Assembly: GCA_958450325.1 (NCBI GenBank)
Contig: OY288251.1
Coordinates: forward strand, 69,829,666-69,893,665
DNA length: 64,000 nt
Direction of reading: 5' to 3'
Origin: Agrostemma githago
Lineage: Eukaryota; Streptophyta; Magnoliopsida; Caryophyllales; Caryophyllaceae
Below, piece by piece: positions 1 to 12,700 of this stretch (positions are counted from its first letter, which is position 1; each line of letters begins with the position of its first letter). A program made the position numbers and the translations under genes. The notes under the pieces are model-generated. The model saw only the letters and a list, made by a program, of their open reading frames with translations. It ran no database searches and was not told the origin of the DNA.

Positions 1-225
1 TTCTTCATCATCACTGAAAACTCCATTAATCCCATCAAAGTCTTCATCTTTATCCGACATGTCGCTCTCAATCTCTTCTTCTTCCATGAAAAATGAATCT
101 TTTTTGTCCTCGTTTTTTCTCCTCTTTGGATTCTTCTCATGGGTTGTTGTTGATGTTGATTGGTTTTTCTTCCCCTTTTTGGGGATGGTGGAAGTGGGTT
201 TTCTCTTAGGATTTCTTCCCTTCAT
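1..225 (-). CDS. 5' end of a lysine-rich/acidic, nucleolar-looking protein (partial)
   Basis: The minus-strand frame is open from an ATG at 225 to the window edge, 75 codons with no stop. It starts MKGRNPKRKP, continues with lysine/arginine-rich and serine/threonine-rich sequence, then becomes strongly acidic (EEEEIESDMSDKDEDFDG). A basic N-terminus followed by an acidic tract is typical of plant nucleolar and ribosome-biogenesis proteins. The layout resembles the start of U3 snoRNP RRP9/YAO-type WD40 proteins, but the diagnostic repeats would lie outside the window, so the identity is a guess. The plus-strand reading of the same bases (59-265) is a shadow. Confidence 0.6.
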   Translation of the reverse strand, partial: MKGRNPKRKPTSTIPKKGKKNQSTSTTTHEKNPKRRKNEDKKDSFFMEEEEIESDMSDKDEDFDGINGVFSDDEE

Positions 226-1007
226 TTGGTATGAGTTTGTGAGATTGATTTTGGGGGTTTTGTGAGCTAGGGTTTAACAAGGGTTTTTTTGCAGAGGATT
301 GAGGTTTGAGTTGAAGCAGGCGAGGCGGCTGGCTATGCAAAGAGTAGGAGATGAACAAGTTGCATCAGGGTTATGCGGGTTTGGGTCCGAATGTGTGTTT
401 TGGGCTGATGGGGTTGATGTTATACACCATATCCGATACTACTAATTTAGTGTAAGATGGTTGACAACCGAGATCATGTTTTTTTTGTGTTTTTTTTTTT
501 GGATGATGCGGTAATAGAATAAATGAGAAAGAGCACAAACTATCGTGGTTGCTCTAAGTAGTGAAATAGTATAATCCTAGTGACTAGGGCTATGAACGAG
601 CCTAAGTTCTAGGCTCGGGATCATTGCGTTGCGTATATTAAAAATTGATCTTGAGTTCGGGATCATGGGTTGTTTTTGGCCCAAGTATACACCCATAGTG
701 TATCGTGTTATGCTGGGTTGTGTCGAAGTAGACTCGTGCCTTATTGAACCATGGACTGTGTCATAGTAGACCCGTGCCTTATTGAACCGTGGGTTGTACA
801 CTTGTAGTGGGATTGTGCTAGACTACTAACCCACCAACTCACGTGTCTACTTCCATCTCTACTCGTACCGTACTACTAACATCTTCATAGTTAATCCCTA
901 CCAAATTAAACATATTCCTAATACAAGTAACACATTGACTTACAACTTACATGTAAATAGCATTAACTTAGGTTTTCAACATAGTAGTGTTGATAACCCT
1001 CATTGTT
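226..1007. other. Intergenic region with a two-copy 38-bp repeat
   Basis: No gene recognised. It separates the 5' end of the leftmost gene from the 3' end of the NAB-domain gene. A 38-bp unit is present twice in tandem at about 718-793 (core gtgccttattgaacc), with a few mismatches. The rest is unremarkable AT-rich sequence. Confidence 0.5.
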
Positions 1008-4000
1008 TTAAGCAACAGAAGATTTACAAGCATGAGGTTTGCATAAGAACAACATATCAGAAGTCTTAATCTTATTCCACCACTTAGAAAATTTCACCTC
1101 TTTCTTCTCAACCCTCTTTTCTTTGTTCCCTTGAAAGAAACCTTCTTCACTCTTATAACTACTCTTGCTTACACTCCCTTCCTCACAAGAAATGCATTTC
1201 CCTTTCTCTAGCTCCATCATCTTATGATAATACTCGCGATTCCTCCTCTCTAACCCGTAAATCTTCCCTTGAAGATCCTCGATTTTACGGTTCAACATGC
1301 AAACTTGATGGTCCTTCCTCATATTAAGCACACACCGCGCTAACTCACTCGCCTTCCTTTTCATGAACATTGACTCTGAGGCTAACCCTTTGTTATCCTC
1401 GACGAGGGCGTTAACTTTGAACCTCAACCCTGCATTCTCATTCAATAGTATCAGCCTCTCGGATTCTAACACGTCTAGGAGACTCCTCTGTAGCTCAATC
1501 TTCCTCGACGACTCTAGAGGCTCCCTCTCCCTCTCCCTCTCCTTCAACCCTAGCTCGTGAGCCATTAGATCATATTCTACATTTCTCACGACCAACTCCG
1601 TTATGATCTCATCATTGAGGGTGTTTAAATCGCGAGGAATGGGTATGGGAATGGGAGCTTGATGTATGGTTGGCAGTTGGTAGGACAAGGAGCTCTCGGC
1701 ATCAGATTGCCAGTCTTCTTCAGTAGGATGGTTAGAGGACGAGCCTGAGAGATGCTCGGAAGAGGAGGATAGACCACGTCGAGTATGGTTGTGCAGAAAA
1801 AGGCAATACCGGTCAGCCAAGGATAGATAGTTGTTGTAAAGGTCTAAGAGCAGCGACAACAGCTTAGGTCGTTGCTGGTAATAGGACTCCGCTCTTTTGG
1901 CAAACGTGTCTGAATTGTCCGAGTTGAGCACCAACACTCTTATCCTCTCATCTAAATCTGTGGTAAAAGAGACACGTAAAGAATATCAAACACGAAACAC
2001 ATAACAGCATGAGATACACGATGCATTAACATTGTAGGCTGACAGTAAGCGAATGCAACCGGAAACAATGTCATGTAATCTACACCAAGTCAATTTACAC
2101 TTATCTCATTAATAGGTTACAATCTAGAAACACAAATTCTTATTTGTGACAGGCATATGTGACGGGTCAAGTATCTCAACCGTCAACACATAAGTAATAA
2201 AGACAGACATTTGCTACTCACTAAGCATTCTGATTTTGTCTAATCTGTCACCGACAGTAATTTGTAAACACATACAAGTAAAATAAAGACAGGCCTGTAA
2301 GTTGTAATTGACTGTGACTCTGTGAGCGAATGCAATCGGAAACAGGGAATATGTAAATATTCGATAGGGACGATTCAGGATGCGGGTTTGGGTCAATCTA
2401 GAAATGGTTCTTATCCATATTGCAACAAAAGATTCTGTAAGTTTTATCCAGTGGTCTGAAGAAGAAAGCTCAAGTCAAGTGAGTTCACAAAATCAGTACT
2501 CAAACACAGTCAAACATAAAGAAAATCTGATGTTAAGATAGGTTAATTCCTGTAAAAATCAGAAAGAATAGATTGTACATAAAAAGTAGTCAGTACTCCT
2601 AGTAGGAGTGAAAAAAGAGGTTAAACAAAGTGTATAAGAAAACTAAGTCTGACAGAGAAAGACAAAGGGCATGCAAAACAGTAAAAAGACAAAAAGACAA
2701 AGAGATTCCAATATTCCATCTATTTTGTGCATCTTCTACTGACTACTTGAGTATTTCAAATTTAATGTTTGAATTCAAATTGTATGTATATCAACCAAAT
2801 ATTCAAAATAAAACTACATGGAATCATCTTTTAATGGAGTAGAAAAAGTGATTGCATAAAAATAAAGCCTGACTTTGATATTGATACTAAATTTCCAAAA
2901 TATGTTCTCCAACTGTTATCCCGAGACCTCATTAGCATTCGAATTTGAATGACGTTTTGTATGTATGTCTCCGTCTTGTTACCAACAAACATACCTACCG
3001 GAAACACATTAACAATGTCGGACTCTGTCCATTTACATTCACTATAGTCCCAGTAGATTAAAACAAAGGGTAGACATCAAACACAAGAAAATAACAACAC
3101 TGGGACATGTTTCTAGTTGATGCATCGTCCGTGATTCATCGCTTTAACAAGATTGATTGATACGTTTGTTCAAGATCGTTGTTACCAACACCCACTTTGA
3201 TTCGGTACAACCTAATCTAGTCGAAAAGAATGGTCCAGTCGATTGTCTTAGACTAAGAAAGTAGGTAGATAGGTTCATTAATGTTTTATTCATAGAAACA
3301 TGGGTAAAATCATCATTCAAGTTTCAACCATATTGACAAGATTTAACCCATCTCACAAGAAAATAAAATTTCCTATAAGATTTTATGACCAAAACTTGTA
3401 CATCTAGTATGATGGCATTCCCAGCTAGACATGAAGTATGAGTCAAACTAGATCTCATCTACTTTGAACACTTGCAATTATTGATCCTCCCTCCACATCT
3501 TCGATAGACAAGTCATGCATCATGCCTCATAACCAAAATACATAACATTAAATCACATGCCGATGCCCATGTCATATCAACCATGAGATTTTCATGTCAA
3601 CCTTCCCAATAAACAACAAACAACCCACCTTCTTCCTTTGTCAAATCTTTCACTAAAGTTGTCCTAGCCTAATTGCATTTATACTCCGACTCTCTACCAA
3701 CAACCTTGTAACGGGTCAAGTATTTAACATGTCACACGTCTATTGTGGGTATACCGGTTAAGTCGGTAACAAAGGAGATCTAGTGTAATCTGTCTGAAAG
3801 TGTTGTATTTACTACAGTAAAAATGTTACAATCGAAGGTATAAATATGAGAAAACGACATATTGTACGGAATAAAGTTAGGTACCCATTTTGTTCCTATT
3901 CTCTTCAATTTCTTAGAAAAACTAATGACGTACTTAGTACAACTTAATTAAATCCACGACGAAAAAATATATAGCACTTAATTAATTCTACAACTAATTA

Positions 4001-4572
4001 AACCTGCTAATGAACCTTCTCCTAAGCTAAATAGCGTAATAGAAGTACTACTCAATATGGAGTACTCATCGGTGTAAGATCGTCTTAAACAAATACGGTA
4101 CATAAATGAGATGGTAGTTCATTATTATTCGATTTCTATTTAAGGTAACTTTTTGTTATGGATACGTAAAGTAATTGAGAACTCATTTTTGTAACTATTG
4201 AATAAACAATACTCCCTCCGTATAATATACGACGTTTTGATTTTTCGAGTGTGAGTTTTTGACTTTAATTTTCATGTAAATATATTAGTTCAATTTTTTA
4301 AAAAATTATATCATAAAATTCTTTATAAAAAGAGCTCTCAAATGAGTATACATTTCATTATATTTAAGTAGGAATAATTACTTTCATCCTAAACTATCCT
4401 TAAAACATTTGGGTAATTAAATAACTGAAGAAAATTGAAGGATGAAATACATACCGGCGAGAGTAGAGAGTAACCAAACGGGCTTAGAACAGCACGAGTA
4501 TCGTTTTTCCAGTGGAATTATCGACATGAAACCCTCATTATTTCGAGTGGTAACTTTTTCCGACGACGGCAT
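1008..4572 (-). CDS. NAB-domain protein, NETWORKED 3 / KIP1-like
   Basis: Two-exon model: exon 1 at 4572-4455 (donor GTATGT), exon 2 at 1957-1008 (acceptor CCACAG), 355 aa, intron about 2.5 kb. The join restores LLSTLA-DLDERIRV in frame. Residues about 28-95 form a NET actin-binding (NAB) domain: the WLLSTLADLDERI segment, then DTFAKRAESYYQQRP and LADRY, matching the family pattern DADSFARRAEMYYKKRPEL...ALAERY. The usual N-terminal WWWxSH block is reduced, as in short NET3/KIP1-like members. The rest is coiled-coil-like, with an ER-repeat coded by a CCCTCT microsatellite near 1525-1550. NET proteins tether actin to membranes; which membrane cannot be read here. The ATG at 4572 was chosen because the longer upstream reading begins with TTG. 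Confidence 0.85.
4212..4368. mobile_element. Truncated Stowaway-like MITE in the NAB-gene intron
   Basis: Starts CTCCCTCCGTATAATATACG directly after TA. The interior (tatcataaaattctttat, gagctctcaaatgagtatac) matches the complete copy at 51216-51452. The far terminal inverted repeat is missing, so this copy is truncated at about 4368. Confidence 0.65.
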
Positions 4573-5728
4573 TGTGATTGTTCGTTGTACGTACGTACTC
4601 TTCTTCAAATTCAATTAATAATTACCTACAAAAATTAACAACCCTTGTGTTTTAAATTTTTAAATAATAAAAAATAAATAAATAAGTAGTACTACGTATT
4701 TGATGGAGGTGAATTTAGGTGATGGAGGTATGTATGAAGGAGGGTATGGCAGGAATGTGGTTAAAGGTGGGGAGGGGGGGTGATCTCGAGATCGAGAGGA
4801 GAGGTAGATTGCATTTATGACACTTATAGTTTATTGTGTACTACTATTACTGTTGCTGCATTTAATTCTACGCTTCTGGGCCGTGTTTTGTTGTCCCCAA
4901 ACCTGGTTTACCATATCCTCACATGGTAACAGTAAATAATTAAGAACGTAAAACTAACCAATAACCATTCCCCAATCCCCATTATTAAGGCCGTGTTTTT
5001 GAAATGACTAAATGGTTAAACCAAAATTTATTATGACACGGTCTCATGGTAATAGCACTGTGATAGTCGACACATGCAAGTGATGCGACAATACTATTAC
5101 CGTGATACTGTTTCTACTCGAAGGGGGTAAATTTTGATCATGGAAAAATTTAGAGGGTTAAAATAATGATTTTCAAAATAAGAAAGTGAAGTAAAATTAA
5201 AAAAGGAGGAAACAAATAAAATGATTGGGCAGAGGGGGCTCTAATCCCCAATTGTAATCTAATTATATTACGATGGAGGTTAGTGATTGAGGAGTATTTT
5301 GAATAAAATAATATTCATTCATGATAATAATTAGAGTAGTTACATTACAGGTATAATGTGGAAAAGGAATGGAGGATAAAGAAGTAAAAGTAGAGAGCAG
5401 AGAGTATTTACAGGAGATTGAGATTGAGCAGTAGGCTTCACTGGTGACTGGGTGGGTGAATGGAAGCAATGCAAAGAGGAATAAGAAGAAGAAGAAGAAT
5501 AATTTAAAGATGATCTGAGACTGAGACGCACAAAAACACAATACAATAGACAATGAGAATGGGGGGCGAAAAAGGTGAAAAGAGGGAAGGGAAACCCATT
5601 ATAAATACCCGCTGCTGACTGAGTATTCAAAAAGGAAAATGTGAGTCAGGTCGAGTTAGCCCAAGTCGAGGTTTCAATAGTTAATCCGTTTGTATGTTTT
5701 AAGACACTTTCTCTACCTACAAATCTTA
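4573..5728. other. Region upstream of the NAB-domain gene
   Basis: Presumed promoter and 5' UTR of the NAB-domain gene. It holds purine-rich stretches (aagaagaagaagaagaat near 5485) and a TATAAATA at 5600-5607 with no recognisable plus-strand gene after it. The ~96-aa ORFs on the minus strand are low-complexity and not convincing. I see no further gene. Confidence 0.4.
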
Positions 5729-5795
5729 CTTCCTCCGTTTCATGTCATTGTTTGCATTTGTTTTTTGGGCAATATTCATGGGTGGGTGAAATCGT

Positions 5796-6426
5796 TGTAA
5801 CCACAAATTTTGTATCGCAGCTAACTGAAATACAAAACAAGGAAACAAATAAATTTTATTAATTATTTATCAAAAGTTCGTGTACAACCTCTAATGTATC
5901 CTCTGATTCTAACGCCGTTTAGGGAACACGTGTACGCGGTACACGTGAGAGATGCGTGCGTAGCTGACTTGTGTTGCCTTGCGCGCGTTGTAATTTGTTA
6001 TTCTCGAGAGGGTCGCTTGGACTTGAATCTCCCTTGAATGTTTGAATTTGTCTTGGATCTTCTGACGGCTTGCGACGGATTTGATGGAGAGCTTGTAGCG
6101 ACTTCTTGTCTTTTTCTCTCTGGATCCTTTGCTTCAGAATTTTCCAATCCCCTTCAAATGAATGAGGAGAGCTCTATTTATAGAGTTTTGGTTCTCCTTG
6201 GTGGACTTTGTAGTCACAGGCCCGTTTATGGGCTTATGAGTGACATTGACCCAATTTGTCTTCCTTTCGGGTTTAATGATCCAAACGAGCCAATTTGTAA
6301 TTCGGATCGACCCATATTTCATTTACTCGGGACAAAATAATTAAATTGAGTTAAGATTTTATATTAACTCAAAATAATTATTTAATTTAATTTATTCGAC
6401 ACATTAATAAATTTTTAGTGCCTACA
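5796..6426 (-). repeat. 3' LTR of the Tat element
   Basis: 631 bp, read on the plus strand as TGTAACCACAAATT... to ...AGTGCCTACA. It matches 18566-19196 with a constant offset of 12,770 and one observed difference at 5998. The ORFs lying in it (6038-6340 plus, 6134-6322 minus) recur identically in the other LTR and are not host genes. Confidence 0.95.
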
Positions 6427-6441
6427 AATTGCCCCCTCGGG
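6427..6441 (-). other. Polypurine tract of the Tat element
   Basis: Directly inside the 3' LTR the minus strand reads CCCGAGGGGGCAATT. The GAGGGGG core is the expected plus-strand primer for reverse transcription. It is short and is interrupted by CAATT before the LTR. Confidence 0.6.
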
Positions 6442-8289
6442 ACCTTGTCACGTGCACCGTCTGGGTGTCTTGGAGTGGCAAGGTCTCGAACATTTCTTTG
6501 TTTGACTTTGACTTGGAAGTCGACGAGCACCGAACTTGTCGTATAGGCACCTCATTATTTTTAACGTCATCCTGTCATTATCTGACTTGACGGATGTGAA
6601 TTTACTTGACTTGTGAGTCAACGGGCCACCAGACTTATTGTACCGGTAATCGTGCATTTTTTTTTTATGTCACCCTACTGTCATTATCTGACTTGACGGA
6701 TGATCAGAGATCCTTTGAGTTTTCTTGACTTGGAAGTCGGCGATCGCCCATGTTTATTGTACCCACTTTTGCCTTGCTTGGTAAATGACCGATTGTCTTT
6801 ATTAACGAGACCCTCTAATGCACCGTGAGCAGCTAGAACTTCGTTCTTTCTAATTAAACTTGGGATATAATTAGGAAATCTCACGAGTCGTATCTTGGTG
6901 ACCAAGGAAAAAAAAAAGCCTATTTGATTTAGGAAACCAAACATTGTACAAAAATATATGAGTTTCCTTATCTTATAGTCTTTTCGTAGAAGTAGGTTGA
7001 AGACCGATACCTATATATACATATACTTGGGTGTACCCTTGTTTATGTAGAATGCCCGGCTTCTTCGTTTTACCCACACTCGTTATACAGAAGGTACACT
7101 ACACACCCTCCATCTCCTTTGATAGCCATCTCGTTCTCCTTCCTCTTTATTTTTTTTCCATAATTTTCTTATTCTTTCTTTAATTTGACTTCAACCTTTC
7201 AATGTCAACTTTGATTTATTTTAATCCCCTCTCTTTTTTTTTCTTTGTTGACATATTGCTTGGCTTGAATTTGTCATGTATGGAACCGAATTTGTCAATT
7301 TGTCATGCTGATTTTCTCACCATCGTTTTGCTTGCATCATTCGAATTAGTGTTTGGAATTTGCTTTGATGTAATCTTTTCTTGGTCGCGCTTCATGAATG
7401 AGTTCCGTCCTTAACCTTGTTGCTGCTTGGTCTTACTTTTCTCATAAAACAGGTCAGCACCAGCCTCTTATATCGAGTATTTCGGTTGAATGAAGATCGA
7501 GCATTCGGGTACAATTTTTTTTTTTTATAACCCTTGCCCTGATACACCTCCTCGAAACCCCAAGATGGAAGGCGTCTTCTTTTTTATTTTTATTTTTCAA
7601 ACTTTGCAGGAGGAGAATTTAGTTCGATGGAATGTGTGTATATGAATCCCGTCTCCAGCACTTGTTAGTTGGCTAATCTTGTTTCCCTTTTGAACCACTT
7701 GGTAATTTACAGGAGTTGTGCTTGTTCTTTGTTCCATTGGAATTTGTTTGTTCTTAACTTCCTCCCGAAGCAGCTTGTGTCCTCTAATTTCATAGTTAGC
7801 TGAGCATCGAACTACGAGGTATAAACTCTTCCCGATTTACTCTACTGTAATGCTTTACTATGATTTTCTTGCATTCTTGTCTGTAAAAATCTTACCGATG
7901 AAACTACTTTTATGCTCTTTTTTTTTTTGAATTGACCTGATCTAGGTCAATTTTCAGACCGAATCGATCGTAGTAAATAGTAATGCAGTACGGCTGGATT
8001 TTACGTGAACTTCCTCTCACTTCACATGATATTTCAACATGCTTTCCTGCATGAACGCATGTGCCCTTTTTTTTTTAATAAACAACTTATTTAAGGTAGA
8101 CTAATATGCACCTCCATTGTTATCGTTGATCTTTACAGGTACGAATTGTTTGGCAGATTTGCTCGACACGTTTAGGAGCCTTGCCTTTGATGACCAAGGT
8201 AGTACTTTAAATTGTAAATTCTTCTCGTACTTTTCTTTTATTGTATATATGTGTATACACACACATATAACTGAGTTGTCATGGAAAGA
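6442..8289 (-). repeat. Non-coding 3' region of the Tat element with degenerate ~100-120-bp repeats
   Basis: No convincing ORF. At 6500-6770 a unit of 100-120 bp recurs three times, recognisable by TTGACTTGGAAGTCGACGA-like words at about 6508, 6608 and 6726, and by gtcattatctgacttgacgg at about 6572 and 6679. The remainder to 8289 is AT-rich with poly-T runs and no clear structure. Long, variable 3' regions with internal repeats are typical of Tat-clade elements. Confidence 0.6.
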
Positions 8290-9235
8290 ACCCGTTTGAA
8301 TCATCGCGACTTCTTAGTAACGAGCCATGGCGGGAGCACACCGAGTTGAGGAGTCACGGAGGGAGCACTCGGAGTTGTTATGAGTTGAACCCGTTCGGAT
8401 CATCACGACGCTCGATGGAGGGGAAGCACCCGGGTTGTTACGAGGTGAACCCGTTTGGGTCATCACGACGCTCGCAGGGAAGAGAAGCGCCCGAGTTGTT
8501 ACGAGGTGAACCCGTTTGGGTCATCACGACGCTCGACGGAGGAGAAGCGCCCGAGTTGTTACGAGGTGAACCCGTTTGGGTCATTACGACGCTCGACGGA
8601 GGAGAAGCGCCCGAGTTGTTACGAGGTGAACCCGTTTGGGTCATCACGACGCTCGACGGAGGAGAAGCGCCCGAGTTGTTACGAGGTGAACCCGTTTGGG
8701 TCATTACGACGCTCGACGGAGGAGAAGCGCCCGAGTTGTTACGAGGTGAACCCGTTTGGGTCATCACGACGCTCGACGGAGGAGAAGCGCCCGAGTTGTT
8801 ACGAGGTGAACCCGTTTGGGTCATTACGACGCTCGACGGAGGAGAAGCTCCCGAGTTGTTACGAGGTGAACCCGTTTGGGTCATCACGACGCTCGACGGA
8901 GGAGAAGCGCCCGAGTTGTTACGAGGTGAACCCGTTTGGGTCATTACGACGCTCGACGGAGGAGAAGCGCCCGAGTTGTTACGAGGTGGACCCGTTAGGG
9001 TCATCACGACGCTCACGTGGAGGAAGCCACAGAGGGAGCGGGCGGAGATGAGGTGAATCATGGCGGGAGCACCCGGATTTGAGGTGAACCCGTTCGGGTC
9101 ATCACGACGCTCCTACGAAGGAAGTCTTTCTCAATGACTGGTGTGGACTGCTTTGAAGATATTCCAAGTTGCATCACTTCGTCCTACTTGAGTTGTTATG
9201 AGGGGACCTATTTGGACCATCATGACTTTCTAGTA
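8290..9235. repeat. 60-bp tandem array in the 3' region of the Tat element
   Basis: Eight exact-length 60-bp units fill 8521-9000, preceded by two variant units (8400-8520, one of 61 bp) and flanked by decayed units out to about 8290 and 9235. Each unit holds acgacgctcgacggaggaga and gttacgaggtgaacccgttt. The unit lengths are multiples of three and lack stops, so ORFs of 198-236 aa appear on both strands. They are by-products, not genes. Units alternate tcatc/tcatt, giving a 120-bp dimer. Confidence 0.92.
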
Positions 9236-9379
9236 GAGAAACTTCGCTTGATGAAAATTTTTATGAAGCGTCGTTCAGTGAAGCTTTGTTTGATGATGAA
9301 TTTTTATTTGTTTTTTTTAGTCATTCACGGTTTACGCTCTTGCGGGTGTGGAGCAACTTTATTTTTAATTTGAAGGGGC

Positions 9380-9585
9380 GGCTGCACTCAAGCTACATGT
9401 TCACTTGAGCCGCCTACGTACTCGCAAAACAAAATAATGTTTTACAAGATCAAGCCAACGTAGTTCGGTAAGGGAATGGGTGATTTGTTTGGTGGTGTGG
9501 CTGCACTCAAGCTACATGTTCACTCGAGCTGCCTACGTACTCGCAAAACACAGATGATGTTTTACAAGATCAAGCCGACGTAGTT
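9380..9585. repeat. Two-copy ~87-bp direct repeat, 119-bp period
   Basis: 9380-9466 and 9499-9585 share gctgcactcaagctacatgt, gcctacgtactcgcaaaaca and ttttacaagatcaagcc, with scattered differences. They lie between the 60-bp array and the end of pol. Poly-T and (GT)n runs follow at 9590-9710. Confidence 0.8.
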
Positions 9586-9750
9586 CATGGGATTTTTTTT
9601 TTTTTTTTTTTCGGTGGCTCGCAACTCGATTTTTTCATTTTACCCGGAGCGCCCTTTCGGGTTTTCACTCCGTCCTCGGCTCACCTTTTTTTTTTTGTGT
9701 GTGTGTGTGTGCAGTTTAACCTCTTGCTTAGGAGTGTTTAGCGTGGAGAT

Positions 9751-12700
9751 TTAAGAATAGTAGCGTTTCAGAAATTTCCCATTGATCGGGCCTACGCGCA
9801 CACCATCTTCATCTACAACTTTGTATGCACCATTCGTGTAGACTTCTCGTACCACATATGGACCATCCCACTTGGCGGTGAATTTTCCTACCGGTTTGTG
9901 AGAAGTAATGATCGGCCTTCGTACTGCAAGGACCAAATCTCCTACTTGGAAGGAACGAGGGCGCACCTTTTTATTGAACGCACGTGACAACCGTGCCTGG
10001 TAACATTGAAGTTTTTGTTGGGCTTGGAGCCTCTTTTCATCGAGAGCCTCTAACTCTTCTAGTCGCAACTTATCGTTTTCATCTTCTGTAAGTCCTTCTT
10101 GAATGGCTATGCGCAACGATGGGATCTGCAACTCTAGGGGCAACACAGCTTCTACTCCATATACCAATGCATACGGGGTTGCTTGAGTTGGCGTTTTGTA
10201 TGTGGTGCGATACGTCCATAAAGCTTCACCGACTCTTTCGTGCCAGTCTCGTTTGGATTTTGCCACCACTTTTCTTAGCAGGTTACAGAGTGTCTTATTA
10301 AAGGCTTCGGCTAGACCATTCGCAGGAGCATTGTACATTGAAGACTTGTGTTGTTTGAACTTGAACTTTTCTGCTAGGCTTGTCACCAATTGGTTGACAA
10401 ATGGCTTTCCATTATCGGTTATGATGCGTTGTGGTACACCATACCTGTAGATGATTTGAGTTCGGATGAAGTCAACAACATTTTCTTTCTTCACTTCTCG
10501 TAATGTGACTAGCTCTGCCCACTTTGAGAAGTAGTCAGTACCGGCGAGAATGTACTCATGTCCATTGGAAGCCTTTGGAGTGAGTGGTCCAACAACGTCG
10601 AGTCCCCAGGCTTCGAAAGGCCATGAAGAGACGGTAGGATGCAATGGCTCCGGCGGCTGATGTATGAAGTTTGCGTTGAATTGGCATGCACCACATTTTC
10701 TTGCGAAGTCTATGCAATCTTGCACCATGGAAGGCCAGTAGTATCCCATTCTTTTGACGCGATCATAAAGTTTTGGACCTGACTGGTGAGCTCCGCATAT
10801 GCCAGAGTGAGCTTCATGCATGGCTTCGGTGGATTCATCCTTCCCTAAACATCTTAACCATTGTCCAAGAAAAGAGCGCCTGTAAAGTGTTCCTTTAAAG
10901 TGGATGAACTTCGGGGAACGTCGGCGTATCTCTACTTTGTGCCTAGGATCGTCTGGCAACTTCTGATGGTCCAAGAAGTCGATAATGGGTTGACGCCAAT
11001 CATCTTCGTCAATTGTGTAGACGTTGATCATGTTCGTCTCGTTCCTATTTTCTTCCTCCTCAAGCAATGGCATTGCCCAACGATTACAGACTGGAACTTG
11101 CATTGATTCTTCTGCCCCCAGTGCCAATGTGGCTGCAAGGTTAGCAAGCGCGTCAGCCAACTTATTGGCACTTCTCGGTACATGACCAATATTGACGGTG
11201 TCAAGTTGATTTAACAGTCGGAGTGCTTGTTGATGATATGGGACTAGGTCCTCCTTTCGTACTTCATATTCATCGAGGACTTGACTGATCACGAGCTGCG
11301 AATCTCCGTAGATGTCCATGTCCTGAATGCCTATCTCAAGCGCCATTTGAAGACCAAGTATGAGGGCCTGGTATTCTGCTACATTATTTGAGCATAGCTG
11401 AGTTAATGAAAAGGAGTATGGCAAAACATGGCTTTGTGGAGATACAAACACCACTCCGGCTCCAGCTCCGTCTTGTCTTGCAGCACCGTCGAAGTACATT
11501 TGCCATGCCGGTAGAACGTCCACATAGAAGATCTCTTCTCCAGGCAAGTCGTCAGAAAGTTCCCATTCGGCTGGGACTGGATGATCGGCGAAGAAGTCGG
11601 CGATGGCTTGTCCTTTCACAGCTTTTTGAGGCACAAAAACCAAATCATACTGTTTCAGCAACACTGCCCATTTTGCGAGCCTTCCTGACAATACTGGTCT
11701 TGAGAGTATGTATTTGATTGGATCTGCCTTGGATACTACGTGTATAGTGTGTGCTTGCATGTAGTGCCTCAGCTTTTGGATTGCAAACACCAGTGCAAGA
11801 CATATTTTCTCGATTGGAGAGTAATTCACTTCAGCTCCAACCAAAGTACGACTCAAGTAGTAGAGCGCTCTCTCTTTGCGGTCTTCAATTTCTTGAGCAC
11901 ACATTGCCCCCAGGGACCGTTCTTGTGCCGCGATGTATAAGATGAGTGGCTTCCCAGGAATAGGTGCCCCCAGCACAGGTGCACTGGCCAAGTATTTCTT
12001 TATGCTTTCGAAAGCATGTTGACATTTATCGTCCCATTCATACGGAGCATTCTTCTTCATCAAATGGTTGAACGGTTGACAGCGCCCTGCGAGGTTGGAT
12101 ATGAACCTTCTAATGTATGCAAGGCGTCCCTGCAATCCGCGTAATTCTTTCAATGTCTTGGGCACCGGCATTTCTCGGATTGCTTTGATTTTGGTCTGGT
12201 CGATCTCGATGCCTCGATGTCTGACAACGAATCCTAAGAATTTTCCTGAAGTGACACCAAATGCACACTTAAGTGGATTCATTTTCAGCTGACATTTTCT
12301 GAGCCTTTCGAAGACAGTTTGGAGGTCTTTAATGTGGTATTGTCTTTTCTTTGATTTGACAACCACATCATCGACGTAGCATTCAATTGTTTTATGCAAC
12401 ATGTCATCGAATATCTTCTGCATTGCTCGTTGGTATGTCGCACCAGCGTTCTTCAATCCAAAGGGCATGACTGTGTAACAGAATATTCCTTTCGGCGTGC
12501 GGAAAGCTGTGGCTTCTTGATCCTCCGGCGCCATGTGTATCTGGTTATACCCTGCAGTACAATCCATGAATGAGAGCGCTTCGTGCCCAGTAGTTGCATC
12601 GATCATTAATTCTGTAACTGGCAGAGGGAAGTCATCCTTCGGGCATGCGTTATTGAGATCTCTGAAGTCGACACATATTCGCAATTGTCCATTCTTCTTT

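Noticed and set aside
5600..5607. TATAAATA as a plus-strand promoter
   Set aside because: No recognisable gene follows before the retroelement; the box is palindromic enough to read on either strand.
5263..5630. Overlapping 96-aa minus-strand ORFs
   Set aside because: Low-complexity Ser/Phe-rich translations of a pyrimidine-rich stretch; no conserved motif.
8400..9000. CRISPR-like array
   Set aside because: The units are contiguous 60-bp repeats without unique spacers, in plant DNA.
8346..9061. Repeat-protein genes of 198-236 aa on both strands
   Set aside because: They are readings of a 60-bp non-coding tandem array inside a retroelement 3' region; several frames and both strands are open alike.
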